Origin: Nomia melanderi
Taxonomy: Eukaryota; Arthropoda; Insecta; Hymenoptera; Halictidae
Length of the DNA: 64,000 nt
Direction: 5' to 3'
Assembly: GCF_051020985.1 (NCBI RefSeq)
Contig: NW_027475133.1
Location: 1 to 64,000 of the forward strand
Position numbers and translations under genes: made by a program. Of this stretch, positions 1 through 12,449 are shown piece after piece; positions within the stretch are counted from its first letter, which is position 1; each line of letters opens with the position of its first letter. The notes under the pieces are model-generated. The model searched no databases. It worked only from the letters and a program-made list of their open reading frames with translations, and had not been told where the DNA came from.

Positions 1-2170
1 TTTATATAGTTTTATACAGTTGTATATAGTTTTATATGTTTTATATAGTTTTATATAGTTTATATAGTTTTATATAGTTTTATATATTTATATTATAGTT
101 TCACAAAGTTTTATATAGTTTTATATGTTTTATATAGTTTTATAGAGTTTTATATAGTTTTGTATAGTATTCTTAGTTTTATATGGTTTTATATAGTTTT
201 ATATAGTTTTCTAGTTTTATATAGTTTTATATAGTTTTAATAGTTTTATATTGTTTTATATAGTTTTATATAGTTTTATATAGATTTATGTAGTTTTATA
301 TAGTTTTTATAGAGCTTTATATAGTTTTATATAGTTTTATATAGTTTTATATAGATTAATGTAGTTTTATATAGTTTTATAGAGCTTTATATAGTTTTGT
401 ATAGTTTTATACAGCTTTATATAGTTTTATATAGTTTTATATAGTTATATAGAGTTTTATAAAGTTTTATATAGTTTTGTTAGTTTTATTATATTTTTAT
501 ATAGTTTTATATAGTTTTATATAGTTTTCTTAGTTTTATATAGTTTTATATTGTTTTAATAGTTTTATATTGTTTTATATAGTTTTATATAGTTTTATAT
601 AGTTTTTATATAGTTTTATATAGCTCTATAGAGTTTTACATAGGTTTATATAGTTTTGTTATGTTTTCATAGTTTTATATAGTTTTATATAGTCATTATA
701 GATCTTTATATAGTTTTATATAGTTTTATATGGTTTGTATATAGTTTTATATGTTTTATATAGTTTTATATAGTTTTATATAGTTTTATATAGTTTTATA
801 TAGTGTTATATAGTTTTATATAGTTTTATTGGTTTAAATCGTTTTATATAATTTTATATAGATTTATATAGTTTTATTAGTTTTATTAGTTAATTATAGT
901 TTATTAGTTTTATATGGATTTATGTAGTTTTATATAGTTTTATAGAGCTTTATATAGTTTTATATAGTTTTATATAGATTTATAGAGTTTTTATAAAGTT
1001 TTTATATAGTTTTGTTAGTTTTATATATTTTTATATAGTTTTATATAGTTTTATATAGTTTTATATAGATTTCTTAGTTTTTATATAGTTTTATATAGTT
1101 ATATATAGTTTTATATAGTTTTAATAGGTTTATATTGTTTTTATATAGTTTTATATAGTTTTTATATAGTATTATATAGTTTTCTTAGTTTTATATAGTT
1201 TTATATAGTTTTATATAGATTTATGTAGTTTTATATAGTTTCATAGAGCTTTATATAGTTTTATATAGTTTTATATAGTTTTATATATTTTTATATAGTT
1301 TTATATAGTTTATAGAGTTTTATATAGTTTTGTTAGTTTTTTAAAGTTTTATATAGTTTTATATAGTGTTTATATAGTATTATATAGTTTTATCAGTTTT
1401 AAATCGTTTTATATAGTTTTATATAGATTTAATAGTTTTATTAGTTTTATATTGTTTTATATAGTTTTATATACTTTTATATAGTGTTATTTAGTTTTAT
1501 ATAGTTTTATTAGTTTTAAATAGTTTTTATATAGTTTTTCTTAGTTTTATATAGTTTTATATAGTTATATATAGTTATATATAGTTTTATATAGTTTTAA
1601 TAGTTTTATATTGTTTTATATAGTTTTATATAGTTTTATATAGTTTTATATAGTTTTAATATAGTGTTATATAGTTTTATATAGTTTTATTAGTTTTAAA
1701 TAGTTTTTATATAGTTTTCTTAGTTTTATATAGTTTTATATAGTTATATATAATTATATATAGTTTTATATAGTTTAATAGTTTTATATTGTTTTACATA
1801 GTTTTTTTATTGTTTTATATAGTTTTATATAGTTTTATATATTTTTATATAGTGTTTTACAAAGTTTTATATAGTTTTATATGTTTTATATAGTTTTATA
1901 GAGTTTTATATAGTTTTGTATAGTTTTCTTAGTTTTATATGGTTTTATATAGTTTTATATAGTTTTCTTAGTTTTAAATAGTTTTATGTAGTTATATATA
2001 GTTTTATATAGTTCTGATAGTTTTATATTGTTTTATATAGTTTCTTAGTTTTATATAGTTTTATATAGTTTATATAGATTTAATGTAGTTTTATATAGTT
2101 TTATAGAGCTTTATTATAGTTTTTATATAGTTTTATATAGTTTTATATAGTTTTATAGAGTTTTATAAAG
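1..2170. repeat. Long-range duplicate, copy 1, in the AT array
   Basis: The order of rare variant units matches 5094-7262 at an offset of about 5092-5094 bp. Landmarks that recur in the same order are TCACAAAG (101 and 5195), TGTTATGTTTTCAT (657 and 5751), TTGGTTT (829 and 5921), TTAGTTAATTATAG (about 886 and 5978), ATATATAATTATATATAG (about 1745 and 6830) and GTTCTGATAG (about 2010 and 7095). The two differ mainly by single-base insertions or losses, most of the extra bases being in this copy. The left edge may extend beyond the window. Confidence 0.85.
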
Positions 2171-2339
2171 TTTTATATAGTTTTGTTAGTTTTTATATAT
2201 TTCTATATAGTTTTATATAGTTTTGATTGTTTTATATTGTTTTATATAGGTTAATATAGTTTTATATAGTTTTATATAGTTTTAAACATTTTTGTATAGT
2301 TTTATAGAGTTTTATAAAGTTTTATATAGTTTTGTTAGT

Positions 2340-3290
2340 TTTATATATTTTTATATAGTTTTATATAGGTTTTTATAGTTTTATATAGTTTTATACAGTT
2401 GTATATAGTTTTATATGTTTTATATAGTTTTATATAGTTTTATATAGTTTTATATATTTTTATATAGTTTGACAAGTTTTATATAGTTTTATATGTTTTA
2501 TATAGTTTTATAGAGTTTTGTATAGTTTTGTATAGTTTTCTTAGTTTTATATGGTTTTATATAGTTTTATATAGTTTCTTAGTTTTATATAGTTTTATAT
2601 AGTTATATATAGTTTTATATAGTTTTGATAGTTTTATATTGTTTTATATAATTTTCTTAGTTTTGTATAGTTTTATATAGTTTATACAGCTTTATATAGT
2701 TTTATATAGTTTTATATAGTTATATAGAGTTTTATAAAGTTTTATATAGTTTGTTAGTTTTATATATTTTTATATAGTTTTATATAGTTTTATATAGTTT
2801 TCTTAGTTTTATATAGTTTTATATAGTTTTATATAGGTTTTTATAGTTTTATATAGTTTTATACAGTTGTATATAGTTTTATATGTTTTATATAGTTTTA
2901 TTATAGTTTTATATAGTTTTATATATTTTTATATAGTTTGACAAAGTTTTATATAGTTTTATATGTTTTATATAGTTTTATAGAGTTTTGTATAGTTTTG
3001 TATAGTTTTCTTAGTTTTATATGGTTTTATATAGTTTTATATAGTTTTCTTAGTTTTATATAGTTTTATATAGTTATATATAGTTATTATATAGTTTTGA
3101 TAGTTTTATATTGTTTTTATATAGTTTTCTTAGTTTTGTATAGTTTTATATAGTTTTATACAGCTTTATATAGTTTTATATAGTTTTATATAGTTATATA
3201 GAGTTTTTATAAAGTTTTATATAGTTTTGTTAGTTTTATATATTTTTTATATAGTTTTATAGTTTTTTATAGTTTTCTTAGTTTTATATA
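2340..3290. repeat. Nested tandem duplication, period about 470 bp
   Basis: Two consecutive copies of about 470 bp carry the same variant units in order: ATAGGTTTTTATAG, TTATACAGTTGTATATAG (2392 and 2860), GTTTGACAA, GAGTTTTGTATAG, ATATGGTTTTATATAG, then TTAGTTTTGTATAG and TACAGCTTTATATAG. The landmark spacing is 468 bp early and slightly more later because of single-base indels. The same string of landmarks begins near position 1 and near 5,077, so this segment is itself part of the older higher-order pattern. Confidence 0.75.
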
Positions 3291-3369
3291 GTTTTATATA
3301 GTTTTAATAGTTTATATTGTTTTATATAGTTTTATATAGTTTTATATAGTTTTATATAGTTTTATATAG

Positions 3370-3478
3370 TTCTATAGAGTTTTACATAGGTTTATATAGT
3401 TTTGTTATGTTTTCATAGTTTTATATAGTTTTATATAGTCTTATAGATCTTTATATAGTTTTATATAGTTTTATATGG
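3370..3478. repeat. Third copy of the 622-731 variant segment
   Basis: A distinctive run with GAGTTTTACATAGG, TGTTATGTTTTCATAG and CTTATAGATCTTTATATAG occurs here, at about 622-731 and at about 5716-5825. The second and third of those belong to the 5.09-kb duplicate pair; this one sits between them, so the segment has been copied at least twice within the AT array. Confidence 0.7.
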
Positions 3479-3569
3479 TTTTATAGAGTTTTATAAAGTT
3501 TTATATAGTTTTGTTAGTTTTGAATATTTTTATATAGTTTTATATAGGTTTTTATAGTTTTATATAGTT

Positions 3570-4130
3570 TTCTTTGTTTTATATAGTTTTATATAGTTAT
3601 ATATAGTTTTATATAGTTTTAATAGGTTTATATTGTTTTATATAGTTTTATATAGTTTTATATAGTATTATATAGTTTTCTTAGTTTTATATAGTTTTAT
3701 ATAGTTTTTATATAGATTTATGTAGTTTTTATATAGTTTCATAGAGCTTTTATATAGTTTTATATAGTTTTATATAGTTTTATATAGTTTTATATAGATT
3801 TATAGAGTTTTATAAAGTTTTTATATAGTTTTGTTAGTTTTATATATTTTTATATAGTTTTATATAGTTTTAATATAGTTTCTTAGTTTTATATAGTTTT
3901 ATATAGTTATATATAGTTTTATATAGTTTTAATAGGTTTATATTGTTTATATAGTTTTATATAGTTTTATATAGTATTATATAGTTTTCTTAGTTTTATA
4001 TAGTTTTATATAGTTTTATATAGATTTATGTAGTTTTATATAGTTTCATAGAGCTTTATATAGTTTTATATAGTTTTATATAGTTTTAATTTATATATTT
4101 TTATATAGTTTTATATAGTTGTATGATATG
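3570..4130. repeat. Adjacent duplicate segments, offset about 300 bp
   Basis: The sequence of variants AGTTATATATAG, AATAGGTTTATATTG, TAGTATTATATAG, GATTTATGTAG, then CATAGAGC appears at about 3,590-3,745 and again at about 3,900-4,060. It is also present at about 1,095-1,250 and 6,190-6,340 within the 5.09-kb duplicate pair. This gives four copies of one ordered segment and supports block-wise amplification of the minisatellite. Confidence 0.6.
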
Positions 4131-5093
4131 AGTTTTATATAGTTTTGTTAGTTTTTTTAAAGTTTTATATAGTTTTATATAGTGTTATATAGTATTATAT
4201 AGTTTTATCAGTTTTAAAATCGTTTTATATAGTTTTATATAGATTTATAATAGTTTTATTAGTTTTATATTGTTGTATATAGTTTTATATAGTTTTTATA
4301 TAGTGTTATATAGTTTTATATAGTTTTATTAGTTTTAAATAGTTTTATATAGTTTTTCTTAGTTTTATATAGTTTTATATAGTTATATATAGTTATATAT
4401 AGTTTTATATAGTTTTAATAGTTTTATATTGTTTTATATAGTTTTATATAGTTTTATATAGTTTTATATAGTTTTCTTAGTTTTATTTAATTCATATAGT
4501 TTTATATAGTTATATATAGTTTTATATAGTTTTGATAGTTTTATATTGTTTTATATAGTTTTCTTAGTTTTATATAGTTTTATATAGCTTTATATAGATT
4601 TATGTAGTTTTATACAGTTTTATAGAGCTTTATATAGTCTTATATAGTCTTATATAGTTTTATATAGTATTATAGAGTTTTATATAGTTTTATATAGTTT
4701 TATTATAGTTTTATATAGTTTTCTTAGTTTTATATAGTTTCATATAGTTTTATATAGTTATATTTAGTTTTATATAGTTTTGATAGTTTTATATTGTTTT
4801 ATATTGTTTTATATAGTTTTCTTAGTTTTATATAGTTTTATACAGTTTATATATAGTTTTATATAGTTTTAATAGTTTTATATTGTTTTATTATAGTTTT
4901 ATATAGTTTTATATAGTTTTCTTAGTTTTATATAGTTTTATATATTTATATATAGTTTTATATAGTTTTGATAGTTTTATATTGTTTTATATAGTTTAAT
5001 ATAGTTTTATATAGTTTTATAGAGTTTTATAAAGTTTTATATAGTTTTGTTAGTTTTATATATTTTTATATATTTTTATATAGGTTTTTTATA

Positions 5094-7262
5094 GTTTTAT
5101 ATAGTTTATACAGTTGTATATAGTTTTATATGTTTTATATAGTTTTATATAGTTTTATATAGTTTTATATAGTTTTATATATTTTTATATAGTTTCACAA
5201 AGTTTTATATAGTTTTATATGTTTTATATAGTTTTATAGAGTTTTATATAGTTTTGTATAGTTTTCTTAGTTTATTATGGTTTTATATAGTTTTATATAG
5301 TTTTCTTAGTTTTATATAGTTTTATATAGTTTTAATAGTTTTATATTGTTTTATATAGTTTTATATAGTTTTATATAGATTTATGTAGTTTTATATAGTT
5401 TTATAGAGCTTTATATAGTTTTATTATAGTTTTTATATAGTTTTATATAGATTAATGTAGTTTTATATAGTTTTATAGAGCTTTATATAGTTTTGTATAG
5501 TTTTATACAGCTTTATATAGTTTTATATAGTTTTATATAGTTATATAGAGTTTTATAAAGTTTTATATAGTTTTGTTAGTTTTATATATTTTTATATAGT
5601 TTTATATAGTTTTATATAGTTTTCTTAGTTTTATATAGTTTTATATTGTTTTAATAGTTTTATATTGTTTTATATAGTTTTATATAGTTTTATATAGTTT
5701 TATATAGTTTTATATAGCTCTATAGAGTTTTACATAGGTTTATATAGTTTTGTTATGTTTTCATAGTTTTATATAGTTTTATATAGTCTTATAGATCTTT
5801 ATATAGTTTTATATAGTTTTATATGGTTGTATATAGTTTTATATGTTTTATATAGTTTTATATAGTTTTATATAGTTTTATATAGTTTTATATAGTGTTA
5901 TATAGTTTTATATAGTTTTATTGGTTTTAAATCGTTTTATATAATTTTATATAGATTTATATAGTTTTATTAGTTTTATTAGTTAATTATAGTTTTATTA
6001 GTTTTATATGGATTTATGTAGTTTTATATAGTTTTATAGAGCTTTATATAGTTTTATATAGTTTTATATAGATTTATAGAGTTTTATAAAGTTTTATATA
6101 GTTTTGTTAGTTTTATATATTTTTATATAGTTTTATATAGTTTTATATAGTTTTATATAGATTTCTTAGTTTTATATAGTTTTATATAGTTATATATAGT
6201 TTTATATAGTTTTAATAGGTTTATATTGTTTTATATAGTTTTATATAGTTTTATATAGTATTATATAGTTTTCTTAGTTTTATATAGTTTTATATAGTTT
6301 TATATAGATTTATGTAGTTTTATATAGTTTCATAGAGCTTTATATAGTTTTATATAGTTTTATATAGTTTTATATATTTTTATATAGTTTTATATAGTTT
6401 TATAGAGTTTTATATAGTTTTGTTAGTTTTTTAAAGTTTTATATAGTTTTATATAGTGTTATATAGTATTATATAGTTTTATCAGTTTTAAATCGTTTTA
6501 TATAGTTTTATATAGATTTATATAGTTTTATTAGTTTTATATTGTTTTATATAGTTTTATATACTTTTATATAGTGTTATTTAGTTTTATATAGTTTTAT
6601 TAGTTTTAAATAGTTTTATATAGTTTTCTTAGTTTTATATAGTTTTATATAGTTATATATAGTTATATATAGTTTTATATAGTTTTAATAGTTTTATATT
6701 GTTTTATATAGTTTTATATAGTTTTATATAGTTTTATATAGTTTTATATAGTGTTATATAGTTTTATATAGTTTTATTAGTTTTAAATAGTTTTATATAG
6801 TTTTCTTAGTTTTATATAGTTTTATATAGTTATATATAATTATATATAGTTTTATATAGTTTTAATAGTTTTATATTGTTTTACATAGTTTTTTATAGTT
6901 TTATATAGTTTTATATAGTTTTATATATTTTTATATAGTTTTACAAAGTTTTATATAGTTTTATATGTTTTATATAGTTTTATAGAGTTTTATATAGTTT
7001 TGTATAGTTTTCTTAGTTTTATATGGTTTTATATAGTTTTATATAGTTTTCTTAGTTTTATATAGTTTTATGTAGTTATATATAGTTTTATATAGTTCTG
7101 ATAGTTTTATATTGTTTTATATAGTTTTCTTAGTTTTATATAGTTTTATATAGTTTATATAGATTTATGTAGTTTTATATAGTTTTATAGAGCTTTATAT
7201 AGTTTTATATAGTTTTATATAGTTTTATATAGTTTTATAGAGTTTTATAAAGTTTTATATAG
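5094..7262. repeat. Long-range duplicate, copy 2, in the AT array
   Basis: This is the second copy of the segment at 1-2170, with the same series of variant units in the same order. From about 5,460 rightwards the unit lengths are much more regular than in copy 1, with few stray T insertions or TATTATAG interruptions. Either this copy is younger or better conserved, or the left copy carries consensus errors. After about 7,262 the similarity ends and the array grades into its degenerate margin. Confidence 0.85.
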
Positions 7263-7843
7263 TTTTGTTAGTTTTATATAGTTTTATATAGTTTTATTAG
7301 TTTTATATAGTTTCATATAGTTTTAAATCGTTTTATAGAGTTTTATTAGTTTTAAATAGTTTTATATACTTTTATTAGTTTTATATAGTTTTATGTAGTT
7401 TTACATAGTTTTATAGAGCTTTATATAGTTTTATATAGTTTTATATTGTTTTATGTAGTTTTATAGAGTTTTATATAGTTTTATATAGTTTTATATAGCT
7501 TTATATAGTTTCATATAGTTTTATATAGTTTTATATAGTTTCATTAGTTTTAAATAGTTTTATATAGTTTTATTAGTTTTATATAGTTTTATGTACTTTT
7601 ACATAGTTTAATGGAGCTTTATATAGTTTTATATAGTTTTATGTAGTTTTATATTGCGTTATGTGGTTCTATATAGTTTTGTATAGTTTTATATAGTTTT
7701 ATAGTTTTATATAGTTTTATATAGTTTTATATAGTTTTCTATATTTTTATATAGTTTGATATAGTTTTACACAGTTTTATTTAGTCCTATTAGTTTTGTA
7801 TATTTGTATTACTTTTGTATAGTTTTATATAATTTTATATAGT
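7263..7843. repeat. Degenerate margin of the AT array
   Basis: The decamer pattern continues but carries many more substitutions than the preceding kilobases, including the first C and G clusters, for example GCGTTATGTGG near 7,657 and TAGTCCTATTAG near 7,783. Decay at an array edge is expected because unequal exchange homogenises interiors better than margins. No gene or other element is visible. Confidence 0.75.
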
Positions 7844-8026
7844 AAGAAAGCCCTGGCGCATAAGTGAGTTATGCAGGCAAGATCTCGGAGCATCAGCGGC
7901 AGAGAAAATCTCAGTTACACGGTACCGCACACTCAGGTTTTGTCAAAAATCGAGCATGAATCTGCTGATATCTCGGGAGTTATAAGAAATAGTAAGATAA
8001 ATCAAGCTGCATTTTCTGTTGGAGGA
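7844..8026. repeat. Edge monomer, strongly diverged
   Basis: This is the first satellite unit after the AT array. Aligned without gaps to the consensus it matches at about 127 of 175 positions (hand count), against well over 90% for interior monomers. It still starts in register, exactly 175 bp before the next anchor. The best kept parts are CCTGGCGCAT at its start, ATCTCGGAGC, AAAAATC, and TGATATCTCGGGAG. Its tail (ATCAA, GCATTTTCTG) resembles tail haplotype 2, which may therefore be the older form. Confidence 0.9.
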
Positions 8027-9776
8027 CCTGGCGCATGAATGTGTGCAGCAGGAACGACCTCAGACCACCAGCTGCCTCGAAAACCACGAACTCATGGGGC
8101 CGGACACTGAGGGTCTGGGAAAAATCCAATATATATCTGGTGATATCTCGGGTGCTATTAGAGATAGCGCGTTAAACCAATGTGCATAGTCAGCAGGAGG
8201 CCCTTGCGCATGAATCTGTGCAACAGGAACGACCTCGGACCACCAGGGGCCGAGAAAATTACAGATTTTCGGTATCCGTCACCCAAGGTCATGTAAAAAT
8301 TCAGCATATATTTGGTGATATCTCGGGTGCTATTAGAGAAAGCACGATAAATCTAAGTGAATTATCTGCAATAGGCCCTGGCGCATGAATCTGTGCAGCG
8401 GGAACGACCTCGGACCACCAGGGGCCGAGAAAGTTACAGATTTTCGGTATCTGTCACCCAAGGTCCTGTAAAAATCCTGCATATATCTGGTGATATCTCG
8501 GGTGCTATTACAGATAGCGCGATAAATCAAAGTGCATTGTCTGCAGGAATCCCTGGCGCATGAATCTGTGCAGCGGGATCGACCTTGGTCGACCAGGGGC
8601 CGAGAAAACCACCGTCTCATGGGGCCGGACACTCAGGGTCAGGGAAAAATCCAATATATATCTGGTGATATCTCGGGTGCTATTAGAGATAGCGCAATAA
8701 ATCAAATCGAATTATCTGCAGGAGGCCCTTGCGCATGAATCTGTGCAGCGGCAACGATCTCGGACCGCCAGGGGCCGAGAAAATTACAGATTTTCGGTAT
8801 CCGTCACCCAAGGTCCTGTAAAAATCCTGCATATATCTGGTGATATCTCGGGTGCTATTACAGATAGCGCGATAAATCAAAGTGCATTGTCTGCAGGAAG
8901 CACTGGCGCACGAATCTGTGCAGCGGGACCGACCTCGGATCACCAGTGCCCGAGAAAACCACCGTCTCATGGGGCCGGACACTCAGGGTTAGGGAAAAAT
9001 CCACTATATATCTGTTGATATCTCGGGTGCTATTACAGATAGCGCCATAAATCAAAGTGCATTGTCTGTAGGAGGCCCTGGCGCATGAATCTGTGCAGCA
9101 GGGACGACCTAGGACCAACAGGGGCCGAGAAAATTACAGATTTTCGGTATCCGTCACCCGAGGTCATGTAAAAATACAGCATATATCTGGTGGTATCTCG
9201 GGTGCTAATACAGGTAGCGCGATAAATCAAAGTGCATTGCTGTACGAGGCCCTGGCGCATGAATCGGTGCAGCAGGAACGACCTCGGACCAACAGGGGCC
9301 GAGGAAATTACAGATTTTCGGTATCCGTCACCCAAGGTCATGTAAAAATCCAGCATGTATCTGGTGATATCTCGGGTGCTATTAGAGAAAGCGCAATAAA
9401 CCTTAGTGAATTATCTGCAGGAGGCCCCGGCGCATGAACCTGTTTAGCGGGAACGACCTCGGACCACCAGGAGCCGAGAAAATTACAGATTTTCTGTATC
9501 CGTCACTCAAGGTCATGCAAAATTCAGCATGTATCTGGTCATATCTCGGGTGCTATTAGAGAAAGCGCGATAAATCAAAGGGCATTGTCTGTAGGAATCC
9601 CTGTCGCATGAATCTGTGCAGCGGGAACGACCTCGGACTACCAGGGGTTGAGAAGACCACCGTCTCATGGGGCCGGACACTCAGGGTCTGGGAAAAATCC
9701 AATATATATCTGGTGATATCTCGGGTGCTATTAGAGATAGCGCAATAAATCAAAGCGAATTATCTGCAGGAGGCCC

Positions 9777-10301
9777 TTGCGCATGAATCTGTGCAGCGGC
9801 AACGATCTCGGACCGCCAGGGGCCGAGAAAATTACAGATTTTCGGTATCCGTCTCCCAAGGTCATGTAAAAATACAGCATATATCTGGTGTTATCTCGGG
9901 TGCTATTAGAGATAGAACGATAAATCAAAGTGCATTGTCTGCAGGAGGCCCTGGCGCATGAATCTGTGCAGCGGGATCGACCTTGGTCGACCAGGGGCCG
10001 AGAAAACCACCGTCTCATGGGGCCGGACACTCAGGGTCAGGGAAAAATCCAATATATATCTGGTGATATCTCGGGTGCTATTAGAGATAGCGCGAAAAAT
10101 CGGAGTGAATGATCTGCAGGAGGCCCTGGCGCATGAATCTGTGCAGCGGCAACGATCTCGGACCGCCAGGGGCCGAGAAAATTACAGATTTTCGGTATCC
10201 GTCTCCCAAGGTCATGTAAAAATACAGCATATATCTGGTGGTATCTCGGGTGCTATTAGAGATAGGGCAATAAATCAAAGTGCATTGCCTGCAGGAGGCC
10301 C
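9777..10301. repeat. Local three-monomer block with a repeated B-type unit
   Basis: The B-type monomers with cassettes at 9832 and 10182 share the unusual string GCGGCAACGATCTCGGACCG and the altered TCTCCCAAGG in place of CACCCAAGG, and lie 350 bp (two monomers) apart. A similar unit lies at about 8750-8800 with the same GGCAACGATCTCGGACCG but with CACCCAAGG. This is an early, short dimer-like duplication inside the edge domain. Confidence 0.55.
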
Positions 10302-11748
10302 TTGCGCTTGAATCTGTGCAGGAGGAACCACCTCGGACCACCAGGGGCCGATAAAACCACCGTCTCATGGGCCCGGACACTCAGGGTCAGGGAAAAATAC
10401 AGCATATATCTGGTGATATCTCGGGTGCTATTACAGATATCGCGGTAAATCATAGTGCTTTGTCTGCAGGAAGCCCTGGCGCATGAAACTGTGCAGCATG
10501 AACAACCTCGGACCACCGGGGGCCGTGAAAATTACAGATTTTCGGTTTCCGTCACCCAAGGTCAGGGAAAAATCCAATATATATCTGGTGATATCTCGGG
10601 TGCTATTAGAGATAGCGCGATAAATCAAAGTACATTGTCTGTAGGAGGCCCTGGCGCATGAATCTGTGGAGCGGGATCGACCTCGGACCACCAGGGGCCG
10701 AGAAAACCACCGACACGTGCGGCCGGACACACAGGGTCAGGGAAAAATCCAATATATATCTGGTGATATCTCGCGTGCTATTACAGATAGCGCACTAAAC
10801 CAAAGTGAATTATCTGCAGAGAGCCCCGGCGCATGAATCTTTGCAGCGGGAACGACCTCGGACAACCAGGGGCCAAGAAAACCACCGACACATGGGGCCG
10901 GACACCCGAGGCCATTTAAAAATCCAGGATGTGTCTGATGATATCTCTGGTGCTATTAGATATAGCGCGATAAATCAAAGTGCATTTTCTGCGGGACGCC
11001 CTGGCGCATGAATCTGAGCAGCGGGATCGACGTCGGACCACCAGGGGCCGAGAAAACCACCGACACATGGGGCCGGACACTCAGGGACAGGGAAAAATCC
11101 AATATATATCTGTTGATATCTCGGGTGCTATTACAGGTAGCGCGATAAATCAAAGTGCATTGTCTGCAGGAAGCCCTGGCGCATGAATTTGTGCAGCAGA
11201 AACGACCTCGGACCACCAGGGGCCGAGAAAATTACAGATTTTCGGTAACCGTCACCCAAGGTCATGAAAAAATCATGCATGTATCTGGTTATATCTCGGG
11301 TGCTATTAGAGATGGCGCAATAAATCAAAGTGTATTGTCGGCAGGAGGCCCTTGCGCATGAATCTGTGCAGCGGGATCGACCTCGGACCACCGGGGTCGA
11401 GAAAACCACCGACACAAGGGGCCGGACACTCAGGGTCCAGGGAAAAATCCAATATATATCTGGTGATATCTCGGGTGCTATTAGAGATAGCGCAATAAAC
11501 CAAAGTGTATTATCAGCTGGAGGGCCTGGAGCATGAATCTGTGCAGCGGGAACGATCTCGGACCACCAGGGGCCGAGAAACCCACCGTCTCATGGGGCCG
11601 GACACTCAGGGTCAGGGAAAAATCCTATATATTTCTGGTCATATCTCGGGTGCTATTACAGATAGCGCGATAAATCATAGTGGATTGTCAGCAGGAGGCC
11701 CTTGCGCATTAATCTGTGCAGCAGGAACGACCTCGGACCACGAGGGGT

Positions 11749-11823
11749 CGAGAAAACCACCGACACACGGGGCCGAGGAAACCACCGACACACGGGGCCG
11801 AGAAAACCACCGACACACGGGGC
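11749..11823. repeat. 25-bp triplication inside one monomer
   Basis: Three direct copies of a 25-bp piece, each reading CGAG followed by AAACCACCGACACACGGGGC or a one-base variant, start at 11749, 11774 and 11799. They expand this monomer to 225 bp, and the following anchors are shifted by 50 bp. The repeated piece covers the left part of the variable cassette (form C). It is the only such internal expansion I saw in the array. Confidence 0.9.
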
Positions 11824-12449
11824 CGGACACTCAGGGTCAGGGAAAAATCCAATTTATATCTGGTGATATCTCGGGTGCAATTAGAGATAGCGCAATAAAC
11901 CAAAGTGAATTATCTGCAGGAGGCCCTGGCGCATTAATCTGTGCAGCAGGAACCACCTCGGACCACCAGGGGCCGAGAAAACCACCGACACATGGGGCCG
12001 GACACCCAAGTTTATGTAAAATTCCAGGATGTATCTGATGATATCTCGAGTGTTATTAGAGACAGAGCAATAAAACAAAGTGACTTATCTGCAGGAGGCC
12101 CTGGCGCATGAATCTGTGCAGCGGGAACGATCTCGGACCACCAGGGGCCGAGAAAACCACCGTCTCATGGGACAGGACACTCAGGGTCAGGGAAAAATCC
12201 AATATATATCTGGTGATATCTCGGGTGCTATTAGAGATAGTGCAATAAGTCAAAGTGAATTATCAGCTGGAGGGCCTGGAGCATGAATCTGTGCAGCGGG
12301 AACGATCTCGGACCACCAGGGGCCGAGAAAACCACCGTCTCATGGGGCCGGACACTCAGCGTCAGGGAAGAGTCCAGTATGTAACTGGTGATATCTCGGG
12401 TACTATTCCAGATAGCGCGATAAATCAAAGTGCATTGTCTCCTGGAGGC

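Larger units (their letters stand above)
1..7843. repeat. AT-rich decamer minisatellite array
   Basis: The stretch is built from a unit of about 10 bp, TTTTATATAG, repeated with small variants. Recurrent variants include units containing TTCTTAG, TTTGTTAG, GATTTATGTAG, CATAGAGC, AATAGTTT and TATTGTTT. The plus strand carries almost no C and little G, so T and A make up nearly everything and T exceeds A about two to one in the basic unit. No open frame of note, no RNA gene and no mobile-element end is visible. The left end is cut by the window, so the full length is unknown. Low-complexity DNA of this kind is typical of heterochromatic satellites; the role is not known. Confidence 0.97.

Noticed and set aside
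1..7843. Telomeric repeat or telomere-adjacent array
   Set aside because: The unit is TTTTATATAG with almost no G; no TTAGGG-, TTTAGGG- or TTAGG-type run occurs at either end or at the junction.
1..7843. Bacterial or organellar origin of the AT-rich stretch
   Set aside because: No genes are present over nearly 8 kb and it continues directly into a long eukaryote-style satellite, so a mitochondrial control region or AT-rich plasmid is unlikely.
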